The notes below the pieces were generated by a model. That model had not been told where the DNA came from, searched no databases, and was given only the letters and a program-made list of their open reading frames with translations. Positions 43,371 through 52,920 of a DNA stretch of 64,000 nt are shown in pieces; the first letter of the stretch is position 1, and each line of letters opens with the position of its first letter. A program made the translations under genes and the position numbers. Source of the DNA: an uncultured Paracoccaceae bacterium (GTDB lineage Bacteria > Pseudomonadota > Alphaproteobacteria > Rhodobacterales > Rhodobacteraceae); contig CAMFGW010000003.1 in NCBI GenBank assembly GCA_945952025.1, positions 98,103 through 162,102 of the forward strand, written 5' to 3'.

Positions 43371-44408
43371 TCAGCCCTGGCCGAGGCGCTTGCCGACCCC
43401 GTCGCGGTCCTGAAGCGCGCGCCACCAGTCCTCGTGCGTCAGGAACCAGTCGACCGTGCGCTCGAGCCCCTGGTCGAGCGTCACCGAAGGGCGCCAGCCA
43501 AGCTCGGTGCGGATGCGGGTCGGGTCGATCGCATAGCGCTGGTCGTGGCCGGGCCGGTCGGTGACGAAGGTGATCTGTTCGGCATAGGGTCGGTTTCCGG
43601 GGCGCCTTTCATCCAGGATCGCGCAGATCTTGCTGACCAGTTCCAGGTTCGTCGCCTCGTTCTCGCCGCCGATGTTGTAGCTCCGGCCAAGGCGGCCCTT
43701 CTGCAGGACGCTCAGCAGGGCGTCGGCATGATCCTCGACGAAGAGCCAGTCGCGGATATTGTCGCCCTTCCCGTAGATCGGGATCGGCGCGCCAGAAAGC
43801 GCCTTCAGGATCACGACCGGGATCAGCTTTTCGGGGAAGTGGAAGGGCCCGTAATTGTTGGAACAATTGGTCAGGACGACCGGCAGGCCATAGGTTTCGT
43901 GCCAGGCGCGGACAAGGTGGTCGGACGCCGCCTTCGACGCCGAGTAGGGCGAGCGCGGGTCATAGGGCGTGTCCTCGGTGAACTTGCCGGTGGGGCCGAG
44001 CGAGCCGAAGACCTCGTCGGTCGAGATATGGTGGAAGCGGAAGCCCTCGGGCTTGCCTTGCGCGGTCCAGTAGGCGCGCGCGGCTTCCAGAAGCGTGTAG
44101 GTGCCGGTGATGTTCGTCTCGATGAAGGCCGCAGGGCCGTCGATCGAACGGTCGACGTGGCTTTCGGCCGCCAGGTGCATGATCGCGTCGGGCCTGTGCT
44201 GCGCGAGGATCGCGTCGAGGCGCGGGCGGTCGCAGATGTCGGCCTGCTCAAAGGCGTAGCGCGGGTTGTCCGCGACGCTTTCGACGTTCGTCAGACTGCC
44301 GGCATAGGTCAGCTTGTCCAGGTTGACGACCTCATGCCCGTCGCGGATGGCCTGCCGCACGACCGCCGATCCGATGAAACCCGCGCCGCCCGTGACAAGT
44401 AGTTTCAT
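43371..44408 (-). CDS. rfbB: dTDP-glucose 4,6-dehydratase
   Basis: A 345-residue extended SDR, second step of dTDP-rhamnose synthesis. [13 protein letters not shown] binds [13 protein letters not shown] holds the catalytic Asp-Glu pair, and [10 protein letters not shown] has the Tyr-Lys pair. The ATG at 44408 overlaps the rfbC end by 4 bp. Confidence 0.97.
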   Translation of the reverse strand: MKLLVTGGAGFIGSAVVRQAIRDGHEVVNLDKLTYAGSLTNVESVADNPRYAFEQADICDRPRLDAILAQHRPDAIMHLAAESHVDRSIDGPAAFIETNITGTYTLLEAARAYWTAQGKPEGFRFHHISTDEVFGSLGPTGKFTEDTPYDPRSPYSASKAASDHLVRAWHETYGLPVVLTNCSNNYGPFHFPEKLIPVVILKALSGAPIPIYGKGDNIRDWLFVEDHADALLSVLQKGRLGRSYNIGGENEATNLELVSKICAILDERRPGNRPYAEQITFVTDRPGHDQRYAIDPTRIRTELGWRPSVTLDQGLERTVDWFLTHEDWWRALQDRDGVGKRLGQG

Positions 44409-44968
44409 GCCCGGTCCTCCCACACGAAGGGGCTGTCGAAATCGGCGAAGGCGGGTGCCTTGCGGTCCTTGCCGGACAGGATCGCGTCCGAGGCGGCGAT
44501 CCCCCAGTCGATCCCGAGCGTGTCGAAGCGCACGGCGCCGTCATGGTCGGGCGCGTAGCTGTCGGAACATTTGTAGAGGATCTCGCTTTCGGGGGCGCGC
44601 GTCACGAAACCGTGCAGGAACCCGGCGGGGATCAGCATCTGGCGGCCGTTTTCGGCCGTCAGGTCGGTGCCGAACCAGCGGCCATAGGTCGGCGAGCCCT
44701 TGCGCACGTCGACCGCCACGTCCCAGACATGGCCGCGCCCGCAGCGCACCAGCTTGGCCTGCGCGCGGGGCGGCGACTGGAAGTGAAGGCCGCGCAGCGT
44801 GCCGACGGCGCTCGACATCGAATGGTTGTCCTGCACGAAGTCGATGGTAATTCCCGCTTTCGCAAGGGTTTCGCGGTTCCAGACTTCGGAAAACCAGCCG
44901 CGATCGTCGCCGAAGCGGCGCGGCGTCAGGACGAGAAGGCCGGGAAGGGGGGTATGGTCGATCTGCAT
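44405..44968 (-). CDS. rfbC: dTDP-4-dehydrorhamnose 3,5-epimerase
   Basis: A 187-residue cupin epimerase, third step of the rhamnose pathway. [18 protein letters not shown] carries the catalytic His, and AGFLHGFVT the C-terminal family block. First gene of the rfbC-rfbB-YdjM-like operon. Confidence 0.96.
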   Translation of the reverse strand: MQIDHTPLPGLLVLTPRRFGDDRGWFSEVWNRETLAKAGITIDFVQDNHSMSSAVGTLRGLHFQSPPRAQAKLVRCGRGHVWDVAVDVRKGSPTYGRWFGTDLTAENGRQMLIPAGFLHGFVTRAPESEILYKCSDSYAPDHDGAVRFDTLGIDWGIAASDAILSGKDRKAPAFADFDSPFVWEDRA

Positions 44969-45374
44969 CTGGTATCCGGTTGCGCTCTGGCCGGTCGGGC
45001 GAAGGGGTCAAAAGGGGTCTTAGCCCGCGGCGGGGGCGCGAGGAAAGGGAAAAGGCCGGCTGCCGCGTCGCCATTGTTGCCGCTTCGGCAACAGTCCCGC
45101 ATTGACGCGGGGATTTGGATTGGATTGAGAGAGGCTGGCGGGAAACGGGACAGCGTCGGCCGGGGTCGTAGAGTCGGGCCAGAGTCGGGCTAGGGTTGGG
45201 CCAGAGTCGGGCCAATGCCGGCCCGGCTTCGGCCCGGCGGCGGTTTTGCCGCGAATGTTCACTCTCGCGCCATAATTTCGTCCAGTGAGGCTGACAGGAC
45301 GAGAAATGAAAACGAAAGTAGCCAAGCGCGGCGTGTGTCGTGCGGGGCGTCGCAATCTGCGATAGGGGTCGCGT
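44969..45374. other. Divergent intergenic region rfbC / UDP-xylose synthase
   Basis: 406 bp without a convincing gene. An 11 bp tandem array GAGTCGGGCCA (four units, 45171-45214, two of them variant) precedes a GC-rich inverted segment. A weak promoter TTGCCG (45246-45251) and CATAAT (45271-45276), 19 bp apart, could serve the plus-strand operon. The start codon then has a leader of about 95 nt. Confidence 0.6.
45171..45214 (+). repeat. 11-bp tandem repeat, four units
   Basis: Units GAGTCGGGCCA, GAGTCGGGCTA, GGGTTGGGCCA and GAGTCGGGCCA lie head to tail in the rfbC/UXS gap. Longest of the short arrays in the window apart from 25912-25956. Confidence 0.8.
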
Positions 45375-46349
45375 ATGAGTGTGCTGTCGAAACGTATCCT
45401 TGTGACCGGCGGGGCGGGCTTTCTTGGCTCGCACCTCTGCGACCGGCTGATGGCCGAGGGCGCGGACGTGCTGTGCGTCGACAATTTCTACACCGGGCGG
45501 CGGGCGAACGTGGTGCATCTGATGGGCCACCCCCGCTTCGAGGTGCAGCGCCACGACGTGACCTTCCCGCTCTATGTCGAGGTGGACGAGATCTACAACC
45601 TGGCCTGCCCGGCCAGCCCGATCCATTACCAGCACGACCCGGTGCAGACGACCAAGACCTCGGTCAACGGCGCGATCAACATGCTGGGCCTTGCCAAGCG
45701 CCTGAAGGCGAAGATCCTGCAGGCCAGCACGTCCGAAGTCTATGGCGACCCAGAGGTGCATCCCCAGACCGAAGACTACTGGGGCCATGTGAACCCGGTC
45801 GGCTTCCGGTCGTGCTATGACGAGGGCAAGCGCTGCGCCGAGACGCTGTTTTTCGACTATCACCGCCAGCACCGGCTGCAGATCAAGGTGGCGCGCATCT
45901 TCAACACCTACGGGCCCCGGATGCATCCGAACGACGGGCGCGTGGTGTCGAACTTCATCATGCAGGCGCTTCGGGGCGAGCCGATCACCATCTACGGCGC
46001 AGGCGACCAGACGCGGTCCTTCTGCTATGTCGACGACCTGATCGAGGGCTTCGTGCGGCTCATGGCCTCGCCGCCCGAGGTGACGGGCCCGATCAACCTT
46101 GGCAACCCGGTCGAGATGACGATCCGCGAGCTTGCGGAACTGGTCGTCGAGCTGACCGGCGCCAAGTCGCGCCTGATCGAGGCGCCCCTGCCGCAGGATG
46201 ACCCGACGCAGCGCCGCCCCGACATCACCCGCGCGCGCGAGGTCCTCGGGTGGGAGCCGAAGGTGCGGCTGAAGGACGGGCTGGCGAAGACCATCGCCTA
46301 TTTCGACGGCATCCTCAGGGGCGGACAGACCGGAGTGAACGGCGAATGA
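45375..46349 (+). CDS. UDP-glucuronate decarboxylase (UDP-xylose synthase)
   Basis: A 324-residue extended [54 protein letters not shown] and catalytic [12 protein letters not shown] match UXS closely. It converts UDP-GlcA to UDP-xylose with internal NAD. No UDP-glucose dehydrogenase is in the window. It heads a nine-gene plus-strand operon (45375-55639) where almost every junction overlaps. Confidence 0.93.
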   Translation: MSVLSKRILVTGGAGFLGSHLCDRLMAEGADVLCVDNFYTGRRANVVHLMGHPRFEVQRHDVTFPLYVEVDEIYNLACPASPIHYQHDPVQTTKTSVNGAINMLGLAKRLKAKILQASTSEVYGDPEVHPQTEDYWGHVNPVGFRSCYDEGKRCAETLFFDYHRQHRLQIKVARIFNTYGPRMHPNDGRVVSNFIMQALRGEPITIYGAGDQTRSFCYVDDLIEGFVRLMASPPEVTGPINLGNPVEMTIRELAELVVELTGAKSRLIEAPLPQDDPTQRRPDITRAREVLGWEPKVRLKDGLAKTIAYFDGILRGGQTGVNGE

Positions 46350-47800
46350 CGGCCGGGGTTGGATTGCAACGGGCGAGGACGGCAATCGTTCTGCTGGTGG
46401 CCGCGCTGGCGCTGATGTCGGTCTGGATCGTGAACGGGCGCCCGCTTTTCTATTACGATACAGCCGCTTACGTGAAGCAGGGGCAGGCCGCGCTCGCGCA
46501 GCTGGGGTTGATCCATCTGCCCGAAGCGGCGGCCGGGGACGGCACGGGCGGTGTGACGGTCGCGAAGGCGACGGTCGACGGGTCGCGCTCGCCGGTCTTT
46601 TCGGTCCTTGCGGGCGGGTTTGCCGCGATGGGCGCGATCGGCGGGCTCCTGGTCCCTGACCTTCTGGCGCTGCTCTTGATGGTCGGGCTCGCGGTCCGCG
46701 TCATCCGCCGCACCTGGATGCGCGGGGCGAGCGGCCTGCGGCTTGGCGGGCTGGCGCTGATCGTCGCCTCGCTCGGCTCGCTGCCCTTCTATGTCGCCTA
46801 CCTCATGCCCGACCTCCTGACGCCGGTCCTGATCCTGGCCGTCGCGGCGCTGGCGGTCTTCGGCAGCCGCATGGGGCCGTGGGAACTGGTGCTGGGCTAC
46901 CTCCTTGCCAGCTTCGCGACCGTCGTGCACCTGTCGCACCTGCCGATCGCGATCCTGGCCGTCGGGGCGGGGGTGGTGCTGGCCCGGTTCATCGGGCGGC
47001 GGGGCTGGTGGAAGGGGCCGGCGGTCCTGGTGCTGGTCCTTCTGACCGCCTTCGCCCAGCAGGCGGCCTTCCGCGCCGTTGCGGCCAAGGCCGCCCATGC
47101 CGAGGTGACGATCCTGCCCTTCCTGACCGCGCGCCTGATCCAGGACGGCCCCGGCCAGACCTGGCTCGCGGCCCGTTGTCCGGATGCGGGGGTGGCGACC
47201 TGCCTGCTGTGGGCCGAGTTGCAGAAATCCGACGACCCCTACCGGTTGACCGCCTCGCACATCGTCTTTGAAAAGGGCGAGCGGCTGGGGTCCTTCCAGC
47301 ACCTGTCCGAGGCCGATCGCGCCGCCGTGTCGCGCGACCAGATCACCTTTGCCAAGTCCGTGGTGCGCGCCTATCCCTTCGCGGTGGCCGGGGCCTTCCT
47401 GCACAACGTCGGCCTGCAGTTCACCCGCGTGTCGGTCGTCATGACGCTGCCCTTCGACACGGTGGTCGCGGCAAACACCTCGGTCACCGAAGCGATGGGC
47501 GGCCCGCTTTCCATCGGGCGGCTCGGCTGGCCGGTGCCCTGGGTCGATCCGCTGACGCGGGTCCAGAGCGCGCTTTATGCCGCCACACTCGGCTTCGTCC
47601 TGGCGCTTGTCGTCCTTCCCGGCGCGCTCCCGCGCGAGATGCGGCTCTTCGTCCTGATGATCCTTGCCGGGATCCTGGCCAATGCGGCCGTCTGCGGCGG
47701 AATCTCGCAGCCCTCGGACCGCTATGGGTCGCGGGTGATCTGGCTCTTGCCCTTCACCGCCGTCCTTGCGGGCGGCGTGGCGCTCCGGCGCGAACCATGA
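46346..47800 (+). CDS. Polytopic membrane protein, possible GT-C-type enzyme
   Basis: 484 residues with about ten hydrophobic segments, beginning at the ATG overlapping the UXS stop. A large loop between about residues 230 and 330 contains Cys, Trp and charged residues. An early [18 protein letters not shown] segment recalls the first extracytoplasmic loop of GT-C glycosyltransferases, which would use lipid-linked sugars. Family not recognised. Confidence 0.7.
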   Translation: MTAGVGLQRARTAIVLLVAALALMSVWIVNGRPLFYYDTAAYVKQGQAALAQLGLIHLPEAAAGDGTGGVTVAKATVDGSRSPVFSVLAGGFAAMGAIGGLLVPDLLALLLMVGLAVRVIRRTWMRGASGLRLGGLALIVASLGSLPFYVAYLMPDLLTPVLILAVAALAVFGSRMGPWELVLGYLLASFATVVHLSHLPIAILAVGAGVVLARFIGRRGWWKGPAVLVLVLLTAFAQQAAFRAVAAKAAHAEVTILPFLTARLIQDGPGQTWLAARCPDAGVATCLLWAELQKSDDPYRLTASHIVFEKGERLGSFQHLSEADRAAVSRDQITFAKSVVRAYPFAVAGAFLHNVGLQFTRVSVVMTLPFDTVVAANTSVTEAMGGPLSIGRLGWPVPWVDPLTRVQSALYAATLGFVLALVVLPGALPREMRLFVLMILAGILANAAVCGGISQPSDRYGSRVIWLLPFTAVLAGGVALRREP

Positions 47801-48798
47801 CGCGGATTTCCGTCATCCTGCCCGCCTTCCGGGCCGAGGCGCTTTTGCCGCGCGTCCTGCCGCCGCTTCTGGCCATGCAGGCGCGGGGCGAGGTGGCCGA
47901 GGTCATCGTCGTCGACGACCGTTCGCCTGACCGCACGGCCGAGGTGGCGCGCGGGCTGGGGGCGCGCGTCATCGTCCTGCCGGCGAATGGCGGCCCGGGC
48001 GTTGCGCGCAACCTTGCGGCCGAAAAGGCAAGCGGGGATGTCCTGTGGTTCGTCGACAGCGACGTGGTCGCGCATGACGATGCCGCGCGGCGGCTGCATG
48101 CCGCCTTTGCCGACCCTACGGTCGCGGCGGTCATCGGCAGCTATGACGAGGATCCGCCCGGCAACTGGTTCGCGCGCTACCGCAACCTGATGCACCGTTA
48201 TTACCACCAGACCGCCCGGCGTCACCTGCGCACCTTCTGGGCGGGCTGCGGCGCCATCCGGGCGGGCGTCTTCCGCCGCGCCGGGGGCTTCGACATCGCC
48301 ACCTACCGCGTGCCTTCGATCGAGGATATCGAGCTTGGCTACCGCATCGCGGCTGCGGGCGGCGAGATCGTGGTCGACCCCGGCCTTCAGGCCAAGCACC
48401 TGAAGGAATGGCGGATCGGGCAGGCGATCCATACCGACATCTTCCGCCGGGCGCTGCCCTGGTCGCGGCTGATGATCTCGCGCGAGGGGCTGACGGACGA
48501 CCTGAACACCTCGCGCGCCGAGCGGGGGCGGGCGATTCTGGCGGGGGTGCTGGCGCTGTCGCTTCTGGCCTTGCCTTTTGCGCCCGGGGCCTGGCCCGTG
48601 CCCCTCCTGATTTATGCGCTGGCGCTGGCCGTCAATGCGCAACTCTTTTCCTTCCTGATCCGTCATCTGGGCCTGCTTCGCGCGCTGGCCGCAATGCTCT
48701 ATCATCAACTCTATTACCTCTATTCCACGGGCTGCTTTGCCTGGTGTCTTTTCGAATTTCATGTCCTTGGCATAAGGAACCGCCTTCATGTCCCGTGA
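47797..48798 (+). CDS. GT2 glycosyltransferase with C-terminal membrane segments
   Basis: 333 residues, GT-A fold. ISVILPAFRAEALLPRVLPPLL, VIVVDDRSPDRTAEVA, and the DXD-type FVDSDVVAHDDA; GGFD and EDIELGYRIAAAGGEI complete the acceptor side. Two hydrophobic stretches lie near the C-terminus. Overlaps its neighbours by 4 and 11 bp. Sugar unknown. Confidence 0.9.
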   Translation: MTRISVILPAFRAEALLPRVLPPLLAMQARGEVAEVIVVDDRSPDRTAEVARGLGARVIVLPANGGPGVARNLAAEKASGDVLWFVDSDVVAHDDAARRLHAAFADPTVAAVIGSYDEDPPGNWFARYRNLMHRYYHQTARRHLRTFWAGCGAIRAGVFRRAGGFDIATYRVPSIEDIELGYRIAAAGGEIVVDPGLQAKHLKEWRIGQAIHTDIFRRALPWSRLMISREGLTDDLNTSRAERGRAILAGVLALSLLALPFAPGAWPVPLLIYALALAVNAQLFSFLIRHLGLLRALAAMLYHQLYYLYSTGCFAWCLFEFHVLGIRNRLHVP

Positions 48799-49738
48799 GG
48801 CCCTGACCCCCCTGTCCGACGCGCGCCTCGGCGCCCCGCACCGCGGCCATGCCGTTGCCCGCACCCCTGTCGAGGGGTTCGAGGGCCTGTCGCTGTCGGT
48901 CGTCATCCCCGCCTTCAACGAGGAAGGCGCGGTGCGCCAGACGATCGAGGATGTGCGCAAGGAGATGGACGCGACCGGCGTTCCCTACGAGATCATCGTG
49001 ATCGACGATGGGTCCTCCGACCGCACGATGGAGATTGCGCGGTCGACGGGCGTGGTCGTCGACAGCAACCAGGTCAACACCGGCTATGGCGCCAGCCTCA
49101 AGCGCGGCATCCGCCATGCGCAGTATGAATATGTCGCCATCATCGACGCCGACGGCACCTATCCGGCGCGCTACCTGCCCGCGATGCTGAAGATGTGCCG
49201 CGATCAGGACATGGTGGTCGGCGACCGGGGGGCGGCGATGAAGAACGTGCCCTGGATCAGGAAGCCCGCGAAATGGGTGCTGAACAGCTTTGCGTCCTTC
49301 CTGGCCGAGCGGCGGCTCAATGACCTGAACTCGGGCCTTCGCGTCTTCCGCAAGGCCGAGCTGGTGCCCTTCGTGCCGCTTCTGCCGCAGAAGTTCAGCT
49401 TCACGACGACGATCACGCTCTGCATGTCCTGCAACGGCAAGCGGATGATCTATACGCCCATCGAATACGGCAAGCGCGTCGGCAAGTCGAAGATCCGACC
49501 GGTGGACTTTCTGAACTTCGTGATCCTGGTCCTGAGGATGACGGTCCTCTTCAACCCCTTGCGGGTATTCATTCCGCTGGGGCTGGCGCTGATGACCGTG
49601 GGCGTCCTGAAGTTCGTCTATGACCTCTTCCTCGACAACCTGTCGGAAACGACGATCTTCGCCTTCCTGTCGGCCTTGATCATCTGGTCGCTCGGGCTGA
49701 TCGCGGACATGATCTCGCGCCTGCACCTGAGGCCCTGA
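48788..49738 (+). CDS. GT2 polyprenyl-phosphate sugar transferase (DPM1/ArnC-like)
   Basis: 316 residues. After a 30-residue lead come SVVIPAFNEEGAVRQTIEDV, IIVIDDGSSDRTMEIA and IIDADGTYPARYLPAML, as in dolichol-phosphate mannose synthase-type enzymes. Two C-terminal hydrophobic helices (about 245-305) are typical of membrane-bound members. It probably loads a sugar on polyprenyl phosphate for a GT-C enzyme, perhaps the one two genes upstream. Confidence 0.9.
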   Translation: MSREALTPLSDARLGAPHRGHAVARTPVEGFEGLSLSVVIPAFNEEGAVRQTIEDVRKEMDATGVPYEIIVIDDGSSDRTMEIARSTGVVVDSNQVNTGYGASLKRGIRHAQYEYVAIIDADGTYPARYLPAMLKMCRDQDMVVGDRGAAMKNVPWIRKPAKWVLNSFASFLAERRLNDLNSGLRVFRKAELVPFVPLLPQKFSFTTTITLCMSCNGKRMIYTPIEYGKRVGKSKIRPVDFLNFVILVLRMTVLFNPLRVFIPLGLALMTVGVLKFVYDLFLDNLSETTIFAFLSALIIWSLGLIADMISRLHLRP

Positions 49739-49739
49739 G

Positions 49740-50705
49740 ATGGCGGTTTCGGCCAAGGCCTTGCGGAAATGGGGCTTGCGGGCGGCGGGATCGGCGCTGG
49801 CGCTGGCACTCATCTTCCATTTCCTGCCGCGCGAGGCGATCCTTGAGGGATTCCGCCGCCTGACGCCTGCGGTCTTTCTGGGCGTCCTGGTTGCCTTTCT
49901 GGCGGCCCATGTCGCGGCGGCCTTCAAATGGTGGCTCCTGATGGGCCGGGCACTTCCCTTCGGGCAGGCGCTTCGTGCCCATTTCGCGGGGCTTGCGGCC
50001 AACCTTGCGCTGCCGGGCGCTGCCGGGGGCGATGCCGTGCGGGCGGGGCTCGCGCACGTGGCGCTGAAGGACGGGCCGCGCGTTGCGGCGGCGGCGGTCG
50101 GCGACCGGCTCATCGACATGGTGGGGCTTGCCTGCCTGTCGCTTCTGGGCCTGGTCTTTGTTGCCGGCCATGCCAATGCGACGCTGGCCTGGGTGATGGC
50201 GGCAGTCGTGGTCGGCGGTGCTGTCACCGCGCTTTACATCTTTCCGGCCTTCGCCCGCTGGCTCTGGGGGCGCCACCCTGGCCTTCCCGCCCGTGACCTT
50301 GGCCTCAGGCTTGCGGGCGCCTTCGCCATGCTTGGTCGCCAGCCGGGGCTGCTAGCCACGGCACTTGGCCTGTCGATGGCGATCCAGACGCTCTTGGTCT
50401 ACCTGTCGATCCAGCTGGCAGAGCCGGTCGGCGTCCATATTCCCGCTGCCGCCTGGTTCTTCGGCTGGCCGATTGCGAAGATCGTGGCGACGCTGCCGAT
50501 CTCGCTTGGCGGGCTGGGGGTGCGGGAAAGCTCGCTCGCCGCCCTTCTCGCGCCCTTCGGCGCCGACCCGGCGCTGGTCGTCGCCTCGGGCCTTGCCTGG
50601 CAGGCGATCCTTTACCTCGCCGGCCTGCTGGGCGGGCTTGTCCTTCTTCTGTCCGGGGGTGGCCTGACCGCCCGCCCGGCCCCCGGTGCGGAGCGGTCCC
50701 GATGA
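49740..50705 (+). CDS. Lysylphosphatidylglycerol synthase TM region / UPF0104 flippase-like protein
   Basis: 321 residues, about eight hydrophobic segments. Conserved features include FKWWLLMGRALPFGQALRAHFAGLAANLALPGAAGGDAVRA and LPISLGGLGVRESS. The family often accompanies polyprenyl-phosphate glycosyltransferases and is proposed to flip or handle lipid-linked substrates. One base separates it from the DPM-like gene. Confidence 0.88.
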   Translation: MAVSAKALRKWGLRAAGSALALALIFHFLPREAILEGFRRLTPAVFLGVLVAFLAAHVAAAFKWWLLMGRALPFGQALRAHFAGLAANLALPGAAGGDAVRAGLAHVALKDGPRVAAAAVGDRLIDMVGLACLSLLGLVFVAGHANATLAWVMAAVVVGGAVTALYIFPAFARWLWGRHPGLPARDLGLRLAGAFAMLGRQPGLLATALGLSMAIQTLLVYLSIQLAEPVGVHIPAAAWFFGWPIAKIVATLPISLGGLGVRESSLAALLAPFGADPALVVASGLAWQAILYLAGLLGGLVLLLSGGGLTARPAPGAERSR

Positions 50706-52123
50706 CGAAACCCGATGTGTTGATCCTTGGCGCCGGCCCCGCCGGCGTCGCCGCTGCCCACCGCTTGAGCCAGCAGGATCAGGCGCGCGTCGCGGTCCTG
50801 GAACGCGCGCCGCGTGCGGGCGGCAATTCCACCAGCTTCCAGATCGACGGCATCTGGTGCGACTTCGGCTCGCACCGCTTTCACCCGGTGGCCGATCCGG
50901 CGGTCATCGCGGATGTGAAGGGGCTTCTGGGCGACGACCTTCTTCTGCAGCCGCGCCATGGCCGCATTCGCCTCGGCGGGCGCTGGATCCACTTTCCGCT
51001 GAAGCCGCTCGACGCGCTTTTGCGCCTGCCGCCCGCCTTTGCCGCGCGGCTCTTCGGCGACATGGCGATGAAGCCCTTCCGCAAGAAGGCCGGGCGGGCG
51101 ACGAGCTTTTCGCAGGTGCTGTACGACGGGCTCGGGCCCACGATTTCGGAAAGTTTCTACTTCCCCTATGTGAGGAAGCTCTGGGGCCTCGACCCCGACG
51201 CGCTGGCCGTGACGCTGGCCGAACGGCGCGTGTCGGCGGGGTCGGTCGGCAAGATCCTCGGCAAGATGGTCCGCATGCTGCCGGGCATGAAGGGGCCGAC
51301 GACCGGGCGCTTCTACTACCCGAAGAAGGGCTTCGGCCAGATCACCGAGGCGATGGTCGGCGCGTCGCGCGCCAAGGGCGTAGACTATGGCTTCGGCACG
51401 GACATCCTGCGCATCACGCGCGAGGGGAACCGTGTGACCGGCGTCGTGGTGAAGACGGCGGAGGGCGAAGAGCTGCGGACGGCCGATCAGGTCTTTTCGA
51501 CCATCCCTCTGACGACGGTCGTGCGGCTGATGGACCCGCCGCCGCCGCCCGAGGTGGTGAAGGCCGCGCAGTCGATCCGGTTCAGGGGCATGATCCTTGT
51601 CTACCTGATCCTGAAAACCGACCGCTTCACCGAATATGACGCGCATTATTTCCCCGAACTGTCGATCCCGATCAGCCGCATGTCGGAACCCAAGAACTAC
51701 AATTCCGCCGAAGGTCCGAAGGGCCTGACGATCCTCTGCGGCGAGCTGCCTTGCGACCCGGGCGAGGTCTGGTGGGACATGAGCGACGCCGAGATCGGCC
51801 GCCATTATGTCGACTGGCTGAACGGGCTTGGCCTGCCCGTGACCTGCGAGGTCGCGCGCTGCGAGACGCGGCGGATCGGGCAGGCCTATCCGGTCTATGA
51901 CCTTGACTATCAACGGTATTTCGAGACGGTCGACCGTTGGCTCTCGGGCCTTGACGGGTTCCTGTCCTTCGGGCGGCAGGGGCTTTTCGCCCATGACAAC
52001 ACGCACCACGCCTTCGCCATGGCCTATGCCGCGGCCGAGGTGCTGCGTCCCGACGGGACCATCGACCGCGAAGGCTGGGCGCGGCACCGGGCCGAGTTCG
52101 AGCATCACCGGGTCGAGGACTGA
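50702..52123 (+). CDS. FAD-dependent oxidoreductase, protoporphyrinogen oxidase/UDP-galactopyranose mutase-like
   Basis: 473 residues. The FAD dinucleotide motif is LILGAGPAGVAAAHRLSQ, followed by RAGGNSTSFQIDGIWCDFGSHRFHP and a C-terminal FSTIPLTTVVRLM block. It is paralogous to the truncated gene at 62740 (shared GSHRFHP/GGHRFF, FYFPYVRKLWGLDP/HKVWGIDPKEI and DPPPPPEV). In this operon a role in oxidising or isomerising a lipid- or nucleotide-linked sugar is inferred. Confidence 0.85.
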   Translation: MTKPDVLILGAGPAGVAAAHRLSQQDQARVAVLERAPRAGGNSTSFQIDGIWCDFGSHRFHPVADPAVIADVKGLLGDDLLLQPRHGRIRLGGRWIHFPLKPLDALLRLPPAFAARLFGDMAMKPFRKKAGRATSFSQVLYDGLGPTISESFYFPYVRKLWGLDPDALAVTLAERRVSAGSVGKILGKMVRMLPGMKGPTTGRFYYPKKGFGQITEAMVGASRAKGVDYGFGTDILRITREGNRVTGVVVKTAEGEELRTADQVFSTIPLTTVVRLMDPPPPPEVVKAAQSIRFRGMILVYLILKTDRFTEYDAHYFPELSIPISRMSEPKNYNSAEGPKGLTILCGELPCDPGEVWWDMSDAEIGRHYVDWLNGLGLPVTCEVARCETRRIGQAYPVYDLDYQRYFETVDRWLSGLDGFLSFGRQGLFAHDNTHHAFAMAYAAAEVLRPDGTIDREGWARHRAEFEHHRVED

Positions 52124-52152
52124 ATGGCGGCCCGCGTTGAAAGGTGGCCTCC

Positions 52153-52920
52153 GTGAGCGGCTGGGCGACCTCGATCCTCATGTATCATTCGGTGTCGGAC
52201 CGGGGGGGCGCGACCTCGATCGCGCCCGCGGTCTTTGCCATGCAGATGCGCGCGCTGGCCCAAAGCGGGGTTTCCTGCCTGACGCTTGGCGACTGGGCCG
52301 ATCTCAGGGGCGCGGGGCGGCTGCCGGCGCGGTCGGTGGTCGTGACGTTCGACGACGGGTTCGCCGATTTCGACCAGGCGGCCTGGCCCGTCATGCGCGA
52401 CCTTGGGATCAGGCCGATCGTCTACCTGCCGACCGACTACATGGGCGGCCGTGAAGGCTGGCGCGGCATCGCCGATCCGCCGCGCCCGCTCATGGGCTGG
52501 GACCGGGTCGAGGCGCTGGCGGGGCAGGGGGTTCTGTTCGGCAACCATACGCGCAGCCACCCCGACCTGACCGCGTTGCCCGAGGCCGGGATAGAGGCCG
52601 AAGTCCAGGGAGGCGCCGGGGTTCTGGCCGACCGACTTGGGGCGGCACCTGCGCATTTCGCCCCGCCCTACGGGCTTGCGGGGCCGCGTGAGCGGGCTGT
52701 GATCGCGCGCGCGCATGTGACCTCGGTCGGAACCCGGCTCGGGGTTGCGGGGCAGGGGGATGACCTTCACGACCTGCCGCGGATCGAGATGTTCTATTTC
52801 CAGAACCCGGCCCGCTGGCAGGCCCATCTGGCGGGGCGCGGCGGCCCCTACCTGGCACTGCGCCGGACGCTTCGCGCGGTGAAGGGGGCGGCCACGAAGC
52901 CGTGGGTGGGCCTGAAATGA
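52153..52920 (+). CDS. Polysaccharide deacetylase (carbohydrate esterase 4-like)
   Basis: About 255 residues. The NodB-type catalytic motif is VVVTFDDGFADF, with the metal HxxxH site in GNHTRSHPDL and the later APPYG block. GTG at 52153 has GAAAGG 8 bp upstream; an earlier in-frame GTG at 52144 is possible. No signal peptide is clear. Deacetylation of an N-acetyl sugar in the glycan is inferred. Confidence 0.87.
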   Translation: MSGWATSILMYHSVSDRGGATSIAPAVFAMQMRALAQSGVSCLTLGDWADLRGAGRLPARSVVVTFDDGFADFDQAAWPVMRDLGIRPIVYLPTDYMGGREGWRGIADPPRPLMGWDRVEALAGQGVLFGNHTRSHPDLTALPEAGIEAEVQGGAGVLADRLGAAPAHFAPPYGLAGPRERAVIARAHVTSVGTRLGVAGQGDDLHDLPRIEMFYFQNPARWQAHLAGRGGPYLALRRTLRAVKGAATKPWVGLK

